DNA from: JAAEUB01 sp964550345 | GTDB taxonomy: Bacteria; Pseudomonadota; Alphaproteobacteria; Rhodobacterales; Rhodobacteraceae | DNA length: 34,358 bases | Assembly (NCBI GenBank): GCA_964550345.1 | Contig: CAZJYZ010000035.1 | Coordinates: 1-34,358, forward strand | Direction of reading: 5' to 3' | Shown here: piece by piece, positions 8,507 through 16,739 of the stretch | Numbering within the stretch: the first letter of the stretch is position 1 | Layout of the letters: each line of letters begins with the position of its first letter | The notes under the pieces: model-generated | Database searches by the model: none | Seen by the model: only the letters and a program-made list of their open reading frames with translations | Told to the model about the DNA's origin: nothing | Program-made: the position numbers and the translations under genes

Positions 8507-9343
8507 GTGACGGGGCGGATCGCTGTCATCTCGAATGTGCGCAATGGTGGCGTGTTTCTGGACAAGTGGGTTGCGTATTACGGTCAGGTTTTCGGGGCGA
8601 CAAACCTGTATCTTTTTATTGATGGCTTTGATCAGCCCCAGCCCGACGCGCCGGGGGTTAACATCACCGTCATTGAACACGAGGATCTGAGCCGCACCGC
8701 TGGAGACAAGCGCCGGGCCGCGCGTCTGTCAGATCAGGCGGCTCGGCTTTTTGCCCGGGGCTATGAAACCGTTATTGCCACCGACATAGACGAATACCTT
8801 ATAGCGGACCCTGCTACCGGTTTGGGTCTGGCTGCCTGTCTTGAGGCTTTACCGCCGCGCCCATCATGGTCGGCCACCGGGTTGGATGTGGTTCAGCATC
8901 TGGATCAGGAAGCTGCCCTTGATCCCGCCAATCCGTGGTTGGCGCAGCGCGCTTATGCGAAAGTATCGGCGCGCTACACCAAGGCCTGTGTGATGAACCA
9001 GCCGCTTAGATGGGGCAGCGGAATGCATCGGATCAAAGGCCGCAATTTCCGTATCGCACCGGATCTGTATCTTATTCATACAGGTATGATTGATGCCGAA
9101 ATCGCCGGTGTTACGAAAGAGGACGCGCACCGCCAAAAATCAGATTGGAGCGCCCATCAGGGGCGGCGCGAGGCCCTGTTTCAGGCCCTGCGCAGCAGTG
9201 AACCCCGCGAGGCTGATCCATATCTTACACGGGCACGGCGGTATATGACTTGGTTTCGTCCGCTTTATGCGCTTAACAAACCCGGCAACCCTAAGGGCAG
9301 GACCTTTGTGCGTCTGCCTCAGCGGTTCAGACGTTTACTGTAA
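8507..9343 (+). CDS. Glycosyltransferase family 2-type protein
   Basis: 278 aa, GTG start 18 nt after the sulfotransferase stop with an AGGGG-rich Shine-Dalgarno. Matches the short GT2-like family common in Rhodobacterales: RIAVISNVRNGGVFLDKWVAYYGQVFGATNLYLFIDGFD, and a DxD metal/nucleotide-sugar motif ATDIDEYL (D93, D95). No membrane segment, so a cytosolic enzyme acting on a nucleotide-sugar donor is expected. Forms an operon with the sulfotransferase; together they could build and sulfate an extracellular polysaccharide or glycolipid. Donor and acceptor are unknown. Confidence 0.8.
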   Translation: MTGRIAVISNVRNGGVFLDKWVAYYGQVFGATNLYLFIDGFDQPQPDAPGVNITVIEHEDLSRTAGDKRRAARLSDQAARLFARGYETVIATDIDEYLIADPATGLGLAACLEALPPRPSWSATGLDVVQHLDQEAALDPANPWLAQRAYAKVSARYTKACVMNQPLRWGSGMHRIKGRNFRIAPDLYLIHTGMIDAEIAGVTKEDAHRQKSDWSAHQGRREALFQALRSSEPREADPYLTRARRYMTWFRPLYALNKPGNPKGRTFVRLPQRFRRLL

Positions 9344-9354
9344 ATCTGCCCGGC

Positions 9355-11019
9355 TCAGCTTTCGTCTCGCCAGCGGTTCACAATCGGATACCGCCGGTCC
9401 AGCCAGAAACTACGCAGGGTCAGGCGTGTGCCCGGAGCTGACTGAAAACGTTTATATTCACTGATAAAAATCAGATGTTCGACCTTTTTGACCATGGCCT
9501 TGTCAAAACCTTCTGCCACCAGTTCGCCAACACTGGCCTCGCGGTCGATCAGCCCATCCAAAATGGCGTCCAGCACCTCGTAGGGAGGCAAGCTGTCTTC
9601 GTCTTTCTGGTCGTCGCGCAACTCGGCCGAGGGCGGCTTGTCGATCACACGAGGTGGAATAACCTCGCCTGCCGGGCCTGCCATCCAGTCGGGCTGGTGG
9701 TTAGCGTTACGCCAGCGGCAGGTCTCAAACACACGGGTTTTATAAAGATCTTTCAAGGGATTATACCCGCCGGACATGTCCCCATAGATAGTGGCATATC
9801 CAACTGCAACCTCGGATTTGTTGCCGGTGGTCAGCAGCATTTCACCAAATTTATTTGACATAGCCATCAGCAGAAGGCCACGCAGACGTGACTGGATATT
9901 CTCCTCGGTTACGTCCGGTTCGGTGCCCTCAAATAGGGGCGCGAGCGCCTCTGTCACCGCTGCGCGTGGGCCTGAGATCGGCACGAAATCATAGGCGCAG
10001 CCAAGGTTCACGGCGATCTCTTTCGCATCGTCCAGACTGCTTTTCGACGTGTATTCAGAAGGCAGCATCACACAACGCACATTCTCAGGGCCAAGGGCGT
10101 CGGCGGCGATGACCGCGACCAGTGCTGAATCAATGCCGCCGGACAGGCCCAGCAGCACCTTCTTAAACCCGGTTTTTCCCATGTAATCGCGCAGGCTTTC
10201 GACCATAGCGCGGTAGTCGGCCTCCCATTCGTCCGGCAGGGGCGTGATTTTGCCGGGGGTGATCTGCCAACCCGCGCTGGATTTTGTCAGGTCAATATGG
10301 CGAAGCTCGTCGTCAAAAAGCGGGAGTTGTTGCACAAGGCTGCCATCGGGGTTCAAAGCGAAAGTAGCGCCGTCAAACACCTGATCATCCTGTCCGCCAA
10401 CTAGGTTGAGGTAGACCAGCGGCAGACCGGTTTCTTCTACGCGCGCGCCCATATGCTCATACCGGTCATGCATCTTGCCGCGGTAATAGGGCGAACCATT
10501 GGGCACCAACAAAAGTTGCGCGCCTTTTGCGGCCAGATCCGCACAGACGCTGTCCGCGTGCCAGGCATCCTCGCATATCGGGGATCCGATCAGCAGGGGG
10601 CCAATCTGGTAAGGTTCCTGCGATGGGCCATGGGCAAACAGGCGTTTTTCGTCGAACACGGTCTCATTGGGCAGTTGCTGTTTTAAAAGGCGCGCCACGA
10701 CCTTGCCGCCGGCAAGAATGAAATAGGCGTTATAAAGGTTTGCCCCATCATGATACGGCCCGCCGATCCCCATAGCCGGGCCATCGGCGCAATCGCGGGC
10801 CAGAGTTTCAACGGCTTCCATCGCATCGCGGTAAAATTGTGGGCGCGCCACAAGGTCCTGCGTCTGATATCCGGTCAGAAATGCCTCGGGCAGGGCAATA
10901 AGGTCAGCGCCCGCTGCACGGGACTTTTCCCAGGCCTCGCGCGCTTTTGCGGCATTGGCGCTGATGGCCCCGACGCAGGGGTTGAGCTGGGCCAGTGAGA
11001 GGCGAAACGTGTCACTCAT
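9355..11019 (-). CDS. nadE: Glutamine-dependent NAD+ synthetase
   Basis: Two-domain enzyme (554 aa) making NAD+ from deamido-NAD+ with ammonia channelled from glutamine. N-terminal nitrilase-type amidase: E45 (LPEAFLTGY), K113 (LLKQQLPNETVFDEKR) and C149 (GSPICEDAW) form the catalytic triad. C-terminal ATP pyrophosphatase: SGGIDS at 293-298, then TTGNKSEVAVGYATIYGD. All key residues are present. The ATG at 11019 (MSDTFRLSLAQLNP) matches the family; two upstream in-frame ATGs at 11043 and 11055 lack a ribosome binding site and homology. Divergent from the MORN-repeat gene. Confidence 0.95.
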   Translation of the reverse strand: MSDTFRLSLAQLNPCVGAISANAAKAREAWEKSRAAGADLIALPEAFLTGYQTQDLVARPQFYRDAMEAVETLARDCADGPAMGIGGPYHDGANLYNAYFILAGGKVVARLLKQQLPNETVFDEKRLFAHGPSQEPYQIGPLLIGSPICEDAWHADSVCADLAAKGAQLLLVPNGSPYYRGKMHDRYEHMGARVEETGLPLVYLNLVGGQDDQVFDGATFALNPDGSLVQQLPLFDDELRHIDLTKSSAGWQITPGKITPLPDEWEADYRAMVESLRDYMGKTGFKKVLLGLSGGIDSALVAVIAADALGPENVRCVMLPSEYTSKSSLDDAKEIAVNLGCAYDFVPISGPRAAVTEALAPLFEGTEPDVTEENIQSRLRGLLLMAMSNKFGEMLLTTGNKSEVAVGYATIYGDMSGGYNPLKDLYKTRVFETCRWRNANHQPDWMAGPAGEVIPPRVIDKPPSAELRDDQKDEDSLPPYEVLDAILDGLIDREASVGELVAEGFDKAMVKKVEHLIFISEYKRFQSAPGTRLTLRSFWLDRRYPIVNRWRDES

Positions 11020-11159
11020 CGCGTATTTTTGTCCTTCCGGCATCCATTGAGGCAATTCTTTAGCAGGTTTGTGCCGAGGGAAAAGATCAGAAGTGTTTAA
11101 AAGATTGTCTCACCCGCGCGCGTCGACTAGGTTTACCCGAAAGATATACGGGGGTTAAG

Positions 11160-12596
11160 GTGCGCAATATTAAGTCTGACAAAAGGGGAATTGCCCCCGC
11201 ATTGGTAGTGGCACTTGCTCTGGCAGGTGGTGCCGGGCCGGTTCTTGCGCAGGAAACCGGCGCGGTTGAAGTCAAGCAATACGATGACGGCGGCACCTAT
11301 GAGGGCACCTTCAAGGATGGTCAGCAGCACGGGCAGGGCACCTACACTTTACCGTCCGGATACGAATATACCGGCGAGTTTGTTGAGGGTGAGATCCGCG
11401 GACAAGGTGTCGCGCGCTTCCCCAACGGGTCGGTTTACGAAGGCAGTTTTGCCAAAGGCAAACCGCACGGCTTTGGCAAGATCACTTTTGCCGATGGCGG
11501 CACCTTTGAAGGCGACTGGGTCGAGGGCAAGATCAACGGCTCGGGTCTGGTGATCTACGCCAATGGCGTGAAATACGAAGGCGGCTTTCGCAACGCGCTG
11601 CATCACGGGCAGGGGCGGATGGAAAGCCCCTCGGGCTATGTTTATGAAGGCGAATGGGTTGCTGGCGTAAAGCAGGGGCGTGGGCGTTCGACCTATCCCG
11701 ACGGCTCGGTCTATCAGGGTGAAATGAAGGGCGATCAGCGCTCGGGTCAGGGCGTTCTGACTGATCCCGAAGGCATGAAATTCGATGGCGCCTGGGTGGC
11801 TGGCCAGATGCAGGGTGTTGGCACGTTGACACAGGCAAATGGCGACATTTACACCGGGGCATTCGTCGCCGGGCAGCGCAATGGCACCGGTAAAGTCATT
11901 TATGCCAATGGCGATAGCTATGAGGGCGGATTTGTAAATGATGCCCGCCACGGCACCGGGACGTTCAACGGCGCCGATGGCTATTCTTATACCGGTGACT
12001 GGGTTGCGGGCGTGATTGAAGGTGCTGGGCGTGTTAAATACCCGGATGGCTCAATCTATCAGGGCCAGTTCCGGGCCGGGCTGGCGGATGGTGTCGGCAA
12101 AATTATCTATCCCAGTGGCAACACCTATGAAGGGGACTGGTCCGAAGGGGTGATCGAAGGGTCAGGCGTCGCGACCTATGCGAATGGTCCGACCTATGAG
12201 GGCCAGTTTAAAGACGCGCAATATGACGGACAGGGCACGCTGACCTACCCGGATGGCTATTCGTATGTCGGAGGCTGGAGCGGCGGCAAGCGCCACGGTC
12301 AGGGTAAAACAACCTTTGGCGATGGTACGATTTACGAAGGTGGCTTTGCCGACGGCCTGCGCGACGGAACCGGCACGATCACCATGCCGGACGGGTTCAC
12401 CTATACCGGTGGCTGGCAAGCCGGGCTGTTTCACGGTGCCGGGGTGGCAACCTATTCAAACGGTGATGTCTATGATGGCCTGTTTGAAAATGGCAAACGT
12501 CAGGGGCAGGGCTCTGTGCGCTATTCTGACGGATCCGAGGCCGCAGGTGATTGGGTTGGCGGGGTGCTTGAGAACCCGGCGGAAGCGACCGAGTAA
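11160..12596 (+). CDS. Exported MORN-repeat protein (18 tandem repeats)
   Basis: 478 aa. A signal peptide (hydrophobic 11-28, likely cut after VLA at 30) is followed by 18 contiguous, gap-free 23-residue repeats from residue 47 to 460, consensus YEGxWxxGxxxGxGxxxYxDG, and then half a repeat AAGDWVGG. Nothing else is present. MORN repeats form an elongated beta-solenoid-like strip and often bind lipid or proteins; here the protein would act in the periplasm or outside. The residue after YxG alternates F and W over most of the array, pointing to a 46-residue super-repeat. GTG start with GGGGG upstream. No operon partner; divergent from nadE. Function unknown. Confidence 0.9.
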   Translation: MRNIKSDKRGIAPALVVALALAGGAGPVLAQETGAVEVKQYDDGGTYEGTFKDGQQHGQGTYTLPSGYEYTGEFVEGEIRGQGVARFPNGSVYEGSFAKGKPHGFGKITFADGGTFEGDWVEGKINGSGLVIYANGVKYEGGFRNALHHGQGRMESPSGYVYEGEWVAGVKQGRGRSTYPDGSVYQGEMKGDQRSGQGVLTDPEGMKFDGAWVAGQMQGVGTLTQANGDIYTGAFVAGQRNGTGKVIYANGDSYEGGFVNDARHGTGTFNGADGYSYTGDWVAGVIEGAGRVKYPDGSIYQGQFRAGLADGVGKIIYPSGNTYEGDWSEGVIEGSGVATYANGPTYEGQFKDAQYDGQGTLTYPDGYSYVGGWSGGKRHGQGKTTFGDGTIYEGGFADGLRDGTGTITMPDGFTYTGGWQAGLFHGAGVATYSNGDVYDGLFENGKRQGQGSVRYSDGSEAAGDWVGGVLENPAEATE

Positions 12597-12620
12597 GTCT
12601 AAGTGATCAGCTGGCAGGCG

Positions 12621-12689
12621 GCTCCCGCCCGTCGTCAACCCATCAAAGATGGGCGCTCCTCCCGTTGGGCTGGGCCTCGCTACGCTCGG
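12621..12689. repeat. REP-like intergenic hairpin element
   Basis: Between the MORN gene and the MBL gene. Contains GCCCGTCGTCAACCC, a perfect hairpin CCCATC-aaa-GATGGG (12639-12653), then CGCTCCTCCC, then GCCTCGCTACGCTCGG (12674-12689). The GCCCG...ACCC[hairpin]GGGCGCTnCCTC order is shared with the element at 18399-18526, and the last 16 nt recur with one change at 23046-23061. A dispersed chromosomal repeat family is inferred from these copies. Confidence 0.5.
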
Positions 12690-12759
12690 GGTTTCAAATC
12701 TCTGATAGGGCGCTTTGGCCTGCTTCGTCTAAGGCGTGCAATCAAAGGTAAAAGACCGC

Positions 12760-13608
12760 ATGAAACTTACATTGTTAGGCACCGGCACACCCAGACCAAC
12801 TGCCGAACGGCAAGCGACAGCGAACCTTGTTGATCTGGCAGATGCAAGCCTGCTGATAGATGCAGGGCGCGGGGCATCGACCCAGATGGCTAAACTTGGG
12901 CGTGACCCTGCCGAGGTTGATTTCATCTTTCTTACCCATCACCATTTTGACCATATTGCCGGGCTTGGTGATCTTTTGCTTTCGGCGTGGAACGATGGGC
13001 GGGTGGCGCCGGTAAAGGTGATCGGACCAGAAGGTTCTGCCGCCATTATCGCGCATCTTTGGAAGATTTACTGCCGGGATATCAACTTTCGCCTGCGCGA
13101 GGCAGAATTCATGGGCAACGATATGCCTGACCTTCGCAAAATAGTTTCAGTTAGGGAAATGGCGCCCGGGGAAGTTTTTCATGGATCTGACTGGCATGTC
13201 ACAGCGTACAGGGTGGAGCATGGCCATGCGATGGGGCTAAGTCATGAGGAATGGCCTTGTTTTGGCTATCGGCTGGAACAGGGTGGAAAGGTATTGGCGA
13301 TCAGTGGTGACACGGTCGATTGCGCAGGTGCGCGCGCCGTGGCCAAAAGCGCAGACCTTTTGCTGCAATGCTGCTACATGGCTGAGGCTGAGATCGACGG
13401 TGAGGAAAAACGTCTGTTGGCTGAGCACGTATTGGCCTCGGCAAGACAAGCAGGGCGGATTGCTGCCGCTGCCGGGGTAAAGCAAGTGGTTCTGACCCAT
13501 CTTTCCCCCAAAAGCTCGGCTATGTTGCAGGTGGTAGAGGATGAGGTGCGTGAAGAGTTCTCGGGCACCATCGTCGTTGGGGAAGACCTGCACTCCTTTG
13601 AAGTTTAA
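12760..13608 (+). CDS. MBL-fold metallo-hydrolase, RNase Z / arylsulfatase-like
   Basis: 282 aa. Starts with the family beta strand MKLTLLGTGTPRP and carries the zinc motif LTHHHFDHIAG (H60, H62, D64, H65), a third ligand region around HGHAMGLSHE, ISGDT (aspartate ligand) and a C-terminal LTHLSP histidine. This set fits the RNase Z/ElaC-like clade of metallo-beta-lactamases, but the usual RNase Z exosite arm is not evident, so a small-molecule hydrolase is equally possible. ATG at 12760 chosen over the in-frame GTG at 12736, because homology starts at MKLTLLG and AAAGG lies upstream. Monocistronic; convergent with sqr. Confidence 0.8.
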   Translation: MKLTLLGTGTPRPTAERQATANLVDLADASLLIDAGRGASTQMAKLGRDPAEVDFIFLTHHHFDHIAGLGDLLLSAWNDGRVAPVKVIGPEGSAAIIAHLWKIYCRDINFRLREAEFMGNDMPDLRKIVSVREMAPGEVFHGSDWHVTAYRVEHGHAMGLSHEEWPCFGYRLEQGGKVLAISGDTVDCAGARAVAKSADLLLQCCYMAEAEIDGEEKRLLAEHVLASARQAGRIAAAAGVKQVVLTHLSPKSSAMLQVVEDEVREEFSGTIVVGEDLHSFEV

Positions 13609-13635
13609 AAAAGCCCCACCATTTCTGGCGGGGCT
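13607..13635 (-). terminator. Intrinsic terminator of sqr
   Basis: Stem AGCCCCaCC / GGcGGGGCT with a 6-nt loop. On the minus strand it is followed directly by TTTTTT (A-run at 13607-13612), placing it 27-55 nt after the sqr stop. It overlaps the end of the opposing MBL gene, for which the T-tract is poor. Confidence 0.8.
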
Positions 13636-13661
13636 CTGGTCTCTTCATCCGTTTGTTGTGT

Positions 13662-14930
13662 TTACCGCAACTTGTTGATTTTCATCATTTTCATGATGGT
13701 TTTTTCATACCAGGGTTCACTGACGCCTTTCTTGACCTTGCGCATGAAGTATTTCTCAAAAGCCAGTTTAGCCCAGTGCACCCAGCGGCCCTGGCTATTC
13801 CAGTTGAGGTTGCGCGGCGGGTTTTGCGGCATGGCAAGGAAGGCCATGCCCCGGTCGCCAAAGTCAGCCAGACAGAAGGCATTCCAGGTTGGCAGGTTGT
13901 TGGGCTCCCTGCCGTCGATAACCCGGGGAAGGTTGTGGGCCGTGGCCGTCACCATGCTTTCGATCATAAAGCCGGTTTTTGGCACGCCGGTCGGGACCGG
14001 GGTCATAACCGGCGGGGCGATGGCGATGCAAACACCGATTGCAAAGATGTTCTGGTATTTCGGGTTGCGCTGATATTCGTCGACAACGATGAAACCGCGC
14101 GGATTAACCAGCCCTTCGATGCCCATCACAGCCGGGATGCCGCGGAAGGCGGGCAGCATCATTGAATAGCCAAAGGGAATCTCGTGCTTTTCCTTTTCCG
14201 AGCCATCTTCGTTGACCTCGGTTGCGTGCAGCATGCCGTCATCGAATTTGTCGACCTTGGCATTGGTCACCCATTTGATGTCACGATCGCGCAACATGCT
14301 TTCCAGCATGCCCTTGGTGTCGCCCACGCCACCCAGGCCAAGATGCCCGATATAGGGTTCGGACGTCACGAAGGTCATTGGCACCCTGTCACGGATCTTA
14401 CGGCGTCTGAGGTCGGTTTCGATAGTGAAAAGGTACTCATAAGCCGGGCCGAAACAGCTGGCACCCTGCACAGCGCCAATGACGATGGGGCCGGGGTTTT
14501 CGCAAAACGCGTCCCACTGGTCGCCGGAAACCTCGGCGTGTTCGACGTGACAAACAGAATGGGTGTGGCCTTCAGGGCCAAAGCCCTCAATCTCGTCAAA
14601 GGCCAGATCTGGTCCGGTGGCGATCACCAGATAATCGTATGTAACGACCTTGCCGCTTTCCAGCGTGATCGTATTATTCTCCGGGTCCAGCTTGCTGGCG
14701 CCATCGCAGATAAACTCGATCCCACGACGTTTCATCACCGGGGCAAGATCAACGATGATATCTTTCTTTTTGCGCCAGCCAACACCTGCCCAGGGGTTTG
14801 ATGGTGTGAACTGGAAATAGGGTTTGTTCGAGATGACGGTGATTGTGTCACTTTTCGTCAGGGTCTCTTTGAGCTCATAAGCCTGGATAGATCCACCCAG
14901 ACCTGCGCCCAGAACGACGACATGTGCCAT
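13662..14930 (-). CDS. sqr: Sulfide:quinone oxidoreductase
   Basis: FAD flavoprotein (422 aa) oxidising sulfide to sulfane sulfur/polysulfide and reducing quinone at the cytoplasmic membrane face. Seen: N-terminal FAD Rossmann motif VVVLGAGLGGSIQAYEL (4-20), ATGPDL (104-109), and the three redox cysteines expected for SQR: C127 (HSVCHVEHAE), C159 (ASCFGPAYEYLF) and C353 (NAFCLADFGDRG). The C-terminal basic, amphipathic tail (LAFEKYFMRKVKKG... MKMMKINKLR) suits monotopic membrane binding. ATG at 14930. A TetR-type gene lies 177 nt upstream in the same direction, with a palindrome in the gap, suggesting local regulation. Followed by a good terminator. Confidence 0.93.
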   Translation of the reverse strand: MAHVVVLGAGLGGSIQAYELKETLTKSDTITVISNKPYFQFTPSNPWAGVGWRKKKDIIVDLAPVMKRRGIEFICDGASKLDPENNTITLESGKVVTYDYLVIATGPDLAFDEIEGFGPEGHTHSVCHVEHAEVSGDQWDAFCENPGPIVIGAVQGASCFGPAYEYLFTIETDLRRRKIRDRVPMTFVTSEPYIGHLGLGGVGDTKGMLESMLRDRDIKWVTNAKVDKFDDGMLHATEVNEDGSEKEKHEIPFGYSMMLPAFRGIPAVMGIEGLVNPRGFIVVDEYQRNPKYQNIFAIGVCIAIAPPVMTPVPTGVPKTGFMIESMVTATAHNLPRVIDGREPNNLPTWNAFCLADFGDRGMAFLAMPQNPPRNLNWNSQGRWVHWAKLAFEKYFMRKVKKGVSEPWYEKTIMKMMKINKLR

Positions 14931-15075
14931 GGTAATTCTCCTTTGTCATACGGTAGGGGTTTCATTCCCCTTATCAACGAACTGGTATTTCGCGGCCCAT
15001 TAGTCTGAGGCGAACCTGAACGCGTGTGGGCACACACTAGCAGTATAGATTTAAAAACAAAGCGATTCGTCTGCG

Positions 15076-15090
15076 ACATATTGAATATGT
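15076..15090. promoter_or_regulatory. 15-bp palindrome upstream of sqr
   Basis: ACATATT-G-AATATGT is a perfect inverted repeat about 147 bp upstream of the sqr start, between tetR and sqr. Its half-site CATATT resembles the CATGTT/AATATG arms upstream of the tetR gene (15753-15769). A plausible regulator operator; binding partner inferred, not shown. Confidence 0.5.
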
Positions 15091-15107
15091 TAGATATACA
15101 AAAGACA

Positions 15108-15722
15108 TCATGTGGGGCTTTGGGGTTGCAGAAGATGGTTTAGCAATCGCACCCCCTCAGCCTCCAGATCAAAACTCCGGTTCTCCAAGGACCAGCGCAT
15201 GGCAAGGCCCTGAATAAGGGCAAGGATAAGAGCGGCCAGATCACTCGCAGGAATAGTGGTAAGAATTTGCCTCTGATCCTGGGCCAGTTGTGCCAGATTT
15301 GTAAATCTTTTCCTGCGCCGTTCCATAATATGCTCAAAATGCGCCCTCAGTTTTTCGTTTTCAGCATGAAGCTCCCGCGAAAACAGAATGGCTGGAATGG
15401 CGGGATTACGGGCGATGCCAGCAAGATAACGGGCAACCAGATCTTGTAGGAAATGCACAGGTGATGTGGTGTTGGCTTTCAGGATTTTCGGTCCGGCGTT
15501 CCCCTCCTCAGACGGTGCAATCCATTCACCGACGGCAAGCCAAATGTCAGCTTTCGTGGGAAAGTGGCGAAAAATACCCGGTTGGGTCAAGCCAACGGAG
15601 TCGGCGATGCGCTGGGTGGTCACCCGGTCTGGCCCGACCTCGGCAGCAAGGTGGATAGCTGTTTTCACAATCTCCGCCTTGCGTTCCTCGGCGCTTTTTC
15701 GGCTGCGCTTGCCTGAACTCAT
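15108..15722 (-). CDS. TetR/AcrR-family transcriptional regulator
   Basis: 204 aa. N-terminal helix-turn-helix: AEIVKTAIHLAAEVGPDRVTTQRIADSVGLTQPGIFRHFPTKADIWLAVG (about 16-65), with the recognition helix near 46-55. The C-terminal ligand domain is divergent, with C-terminal helices of TetR_C type. ATG at 15722 with GAGGAAA upstream fits the family start; an in-frame ATG at 15785 has no support. Located directly upstream of sqr in the same orientation, so it is a candidate sulfide-responsive or stress-responsive regulator of sqr and of itself. Known sulfide regulators of SQR in Alphaproteobacteria (SqrR/BigR) are ArsR-type, so a TetR-type one would be notable. Few cysteines are visible, so a thiol-switch mechanism like SqrR is not evident. 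Confidence 0.85.
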   Translation of the reverse strand: MSSGKRSRKSAEERKAEIVKTAIHLAAEVGPDRVTTQRIADSVGLTQPGIFRHFPTKADIWLAVGEWIAPSEEGNAGPKILKANTTSPVHFLQDLVARYLAGIARNPAIPAILFSRELHAENEKLRAHFEHIMERRRKRFTNLAQLAQDQRQILTTIPASDLAALILALIQGLAMRWSLENRSFDLEAEGVRLLNHLLQPQSPT

Positions 15723-16267
15723 ATTGTTTCCTCTATATCCCCACTTCAAACGCATGTTTGATAATATGCGTAGCAAGTAATGCACTAAAGCATACCAGGG
15801 CTGAGTTCGTCCAGATTGCCTTTCCTATATTGTGGGAACGCACGCATTTGGGTGTACCCCGAGGTGATTAAAGATTGCCAAAAGTGTCGGCATCCAGCCT
15901 TTGCTGGTCGATGTGCAGGTACAGACAGCGTTATTGAGGTGACCGAAAGGTTATAAAGGTTTCAGACAGGTGGTCGAAGGAGTAGAGGAAAGAAAGTTTT
16001 TTTAAGAAAATGCTTTCATAAACCGTTGGGACATTTGCTTATCTACCTTACCAGTTTTCCGGAATACCAGAAACCTGGGAAAGTAGCCTGAATTGGATTG
16101 TGACGGATCTGTACCTACCTAAAAGGGTAGTATCACCTACCATTAGCTGTTTCGGAAACTTTGACCAACACCCAAGTAATTCCCATCTCAGCCAAATGAT
16201 TGACTTATCTCATGGACTGGTTGCCAGCGCTGGGCTAACCTTCAATTGAAAAGAGAGGAGCGTTGAA
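15723..16267. other. 545-bp divergent intergenic region tetR / uspA
   Basis: No credible coding sequence. Near tetR: an imperfect palindrome with arms CGCAT (15751-15755) and ATGCG (15766-15770), and ATGC-actaaa-GCAT (15780-15793). Near uspA: the phased repeat at 16113-16141 (separate entry) and GAGAGGAG just before the uspA ATG. The central part (15800-16050) is somewhat AT-rich with no recognisable terminator or RNA fold. No FNR-type TTGAT-N4-ATCAA box was found. Confidence 0.6.
16113..16141. promoter_or_regulatory. Helically phased CTACC/GGTAG repeat upstream of uspA
   Basis: CTACC at 16115-16119, its inverse GGTAG at 16126-16130 and CTACC again at 16137-16141: three arms in alternating orientation, each offset by exactly 11 bp with 6-bp spacers. 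The outer copies extend to ACCTACC (22 bp apart). This lies 127-155 bp upstream of the uspA start, a fitting place for an activator. TACC-type arms recall response-regulator heptamers of the NarL kind, but the match is too weak to name a factor. Confidence 0.5.
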
Positions 16268-16675
16268 ATGTATAAACACATTCTTGTACCAGTTGCCTTC
16301 GATCATGACCGGGACGCCAATGAGGCTATGAGCATTGCGCGTTGTCTGGCCGCCGAGGGTGCCAAAATCACCGCCCTGCATGTCATGGAAGAGGTTCCGG
16401 CCTATGTAGCGCAGTATCTGCCAGAAGGACGGTTAGACGAAAACCGTGCTGAGTTGCAGTCCCGTCTGAATGCGGATTTGGAAGGGGACGATGGGGTCAC
16501 TCCGGTGGTCGTATCGGGCCATCCCGGTCATACAATTCTTGAATATGCCGAAGAGAACGAAGTGGATTGCATCGTTGTTGCATCACACAAACCCGGCATA
16601 CAGGATTATTTCCTGGGCTCAACTGCAGCCAGGGTCGTGCGTCACGCGGCCTGCGCGGTGCATGTTTGCAGATAA
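16268..16675 (+). CDS. Universal stress protein (UspA family)
   Basis: 135 aa. Typical single Usp domain: MYKHILVPVAFD (strand 1 and ATP-site aspartate), ALHVMEEVP, and the C-terminal nucleotide region VVASHKPGIQDYFLGSTAARVVRHAACAVHV (103-133). The classic G-x2-G-x9-G-[S/T] spacing is altered: only the final GS (117-118) remains and the two preceding glycine positions hold V104 and H107, giving an ASHKPG version. GAGAGGAG precedes the ATG. First gene of a three-gene plus-strand unit with the ABM-fold and TIM-barrel genes, behind a long regulatory region. Confidence 0.9.
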   Translation: MYKHILVPVAFDHDRDANEAMSIARCLAAEGAKITALHVMEEVPAYVAQYLPEGRLDENRAELQSRLNADLEGDDGVTPVVVSGHPGHTILEYAEENEVDCIVVASHKPGIQDYFLGSTAARVVRHAACAVHVCR

Positions 16676-16739
16676 TCTGCCTGAGCAGCGCGTTTATGCA
16701 GCGCCGCTATTCGGCTCGGACTGATCAGAGGAGATAGCC

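Noticed and set aside
11349..11951. 200-codon minus-strand frame inside the MORN gene
   Set aside because: Repeat-driven shadow; its own period simply mirrors the 69-bp MORN unit.
11295..12540. Tandem DNA repeat or CRISPR-like array
   Set aside because: The 69-bp period is coding (23-residue MORN repeats) and DNA copies have diverged; there are no identical repeats with unique spacers.
14184..14801. 205-codon plus-strand frame
   Set aside because: Antisense shadow of sqr, no family features.
16150..16260. FNR/FixK box upstream of uspA
   Set aside because: Only half-site-like TTGAC segments are present; no TTGAT-N4-ATCAA palindrome.
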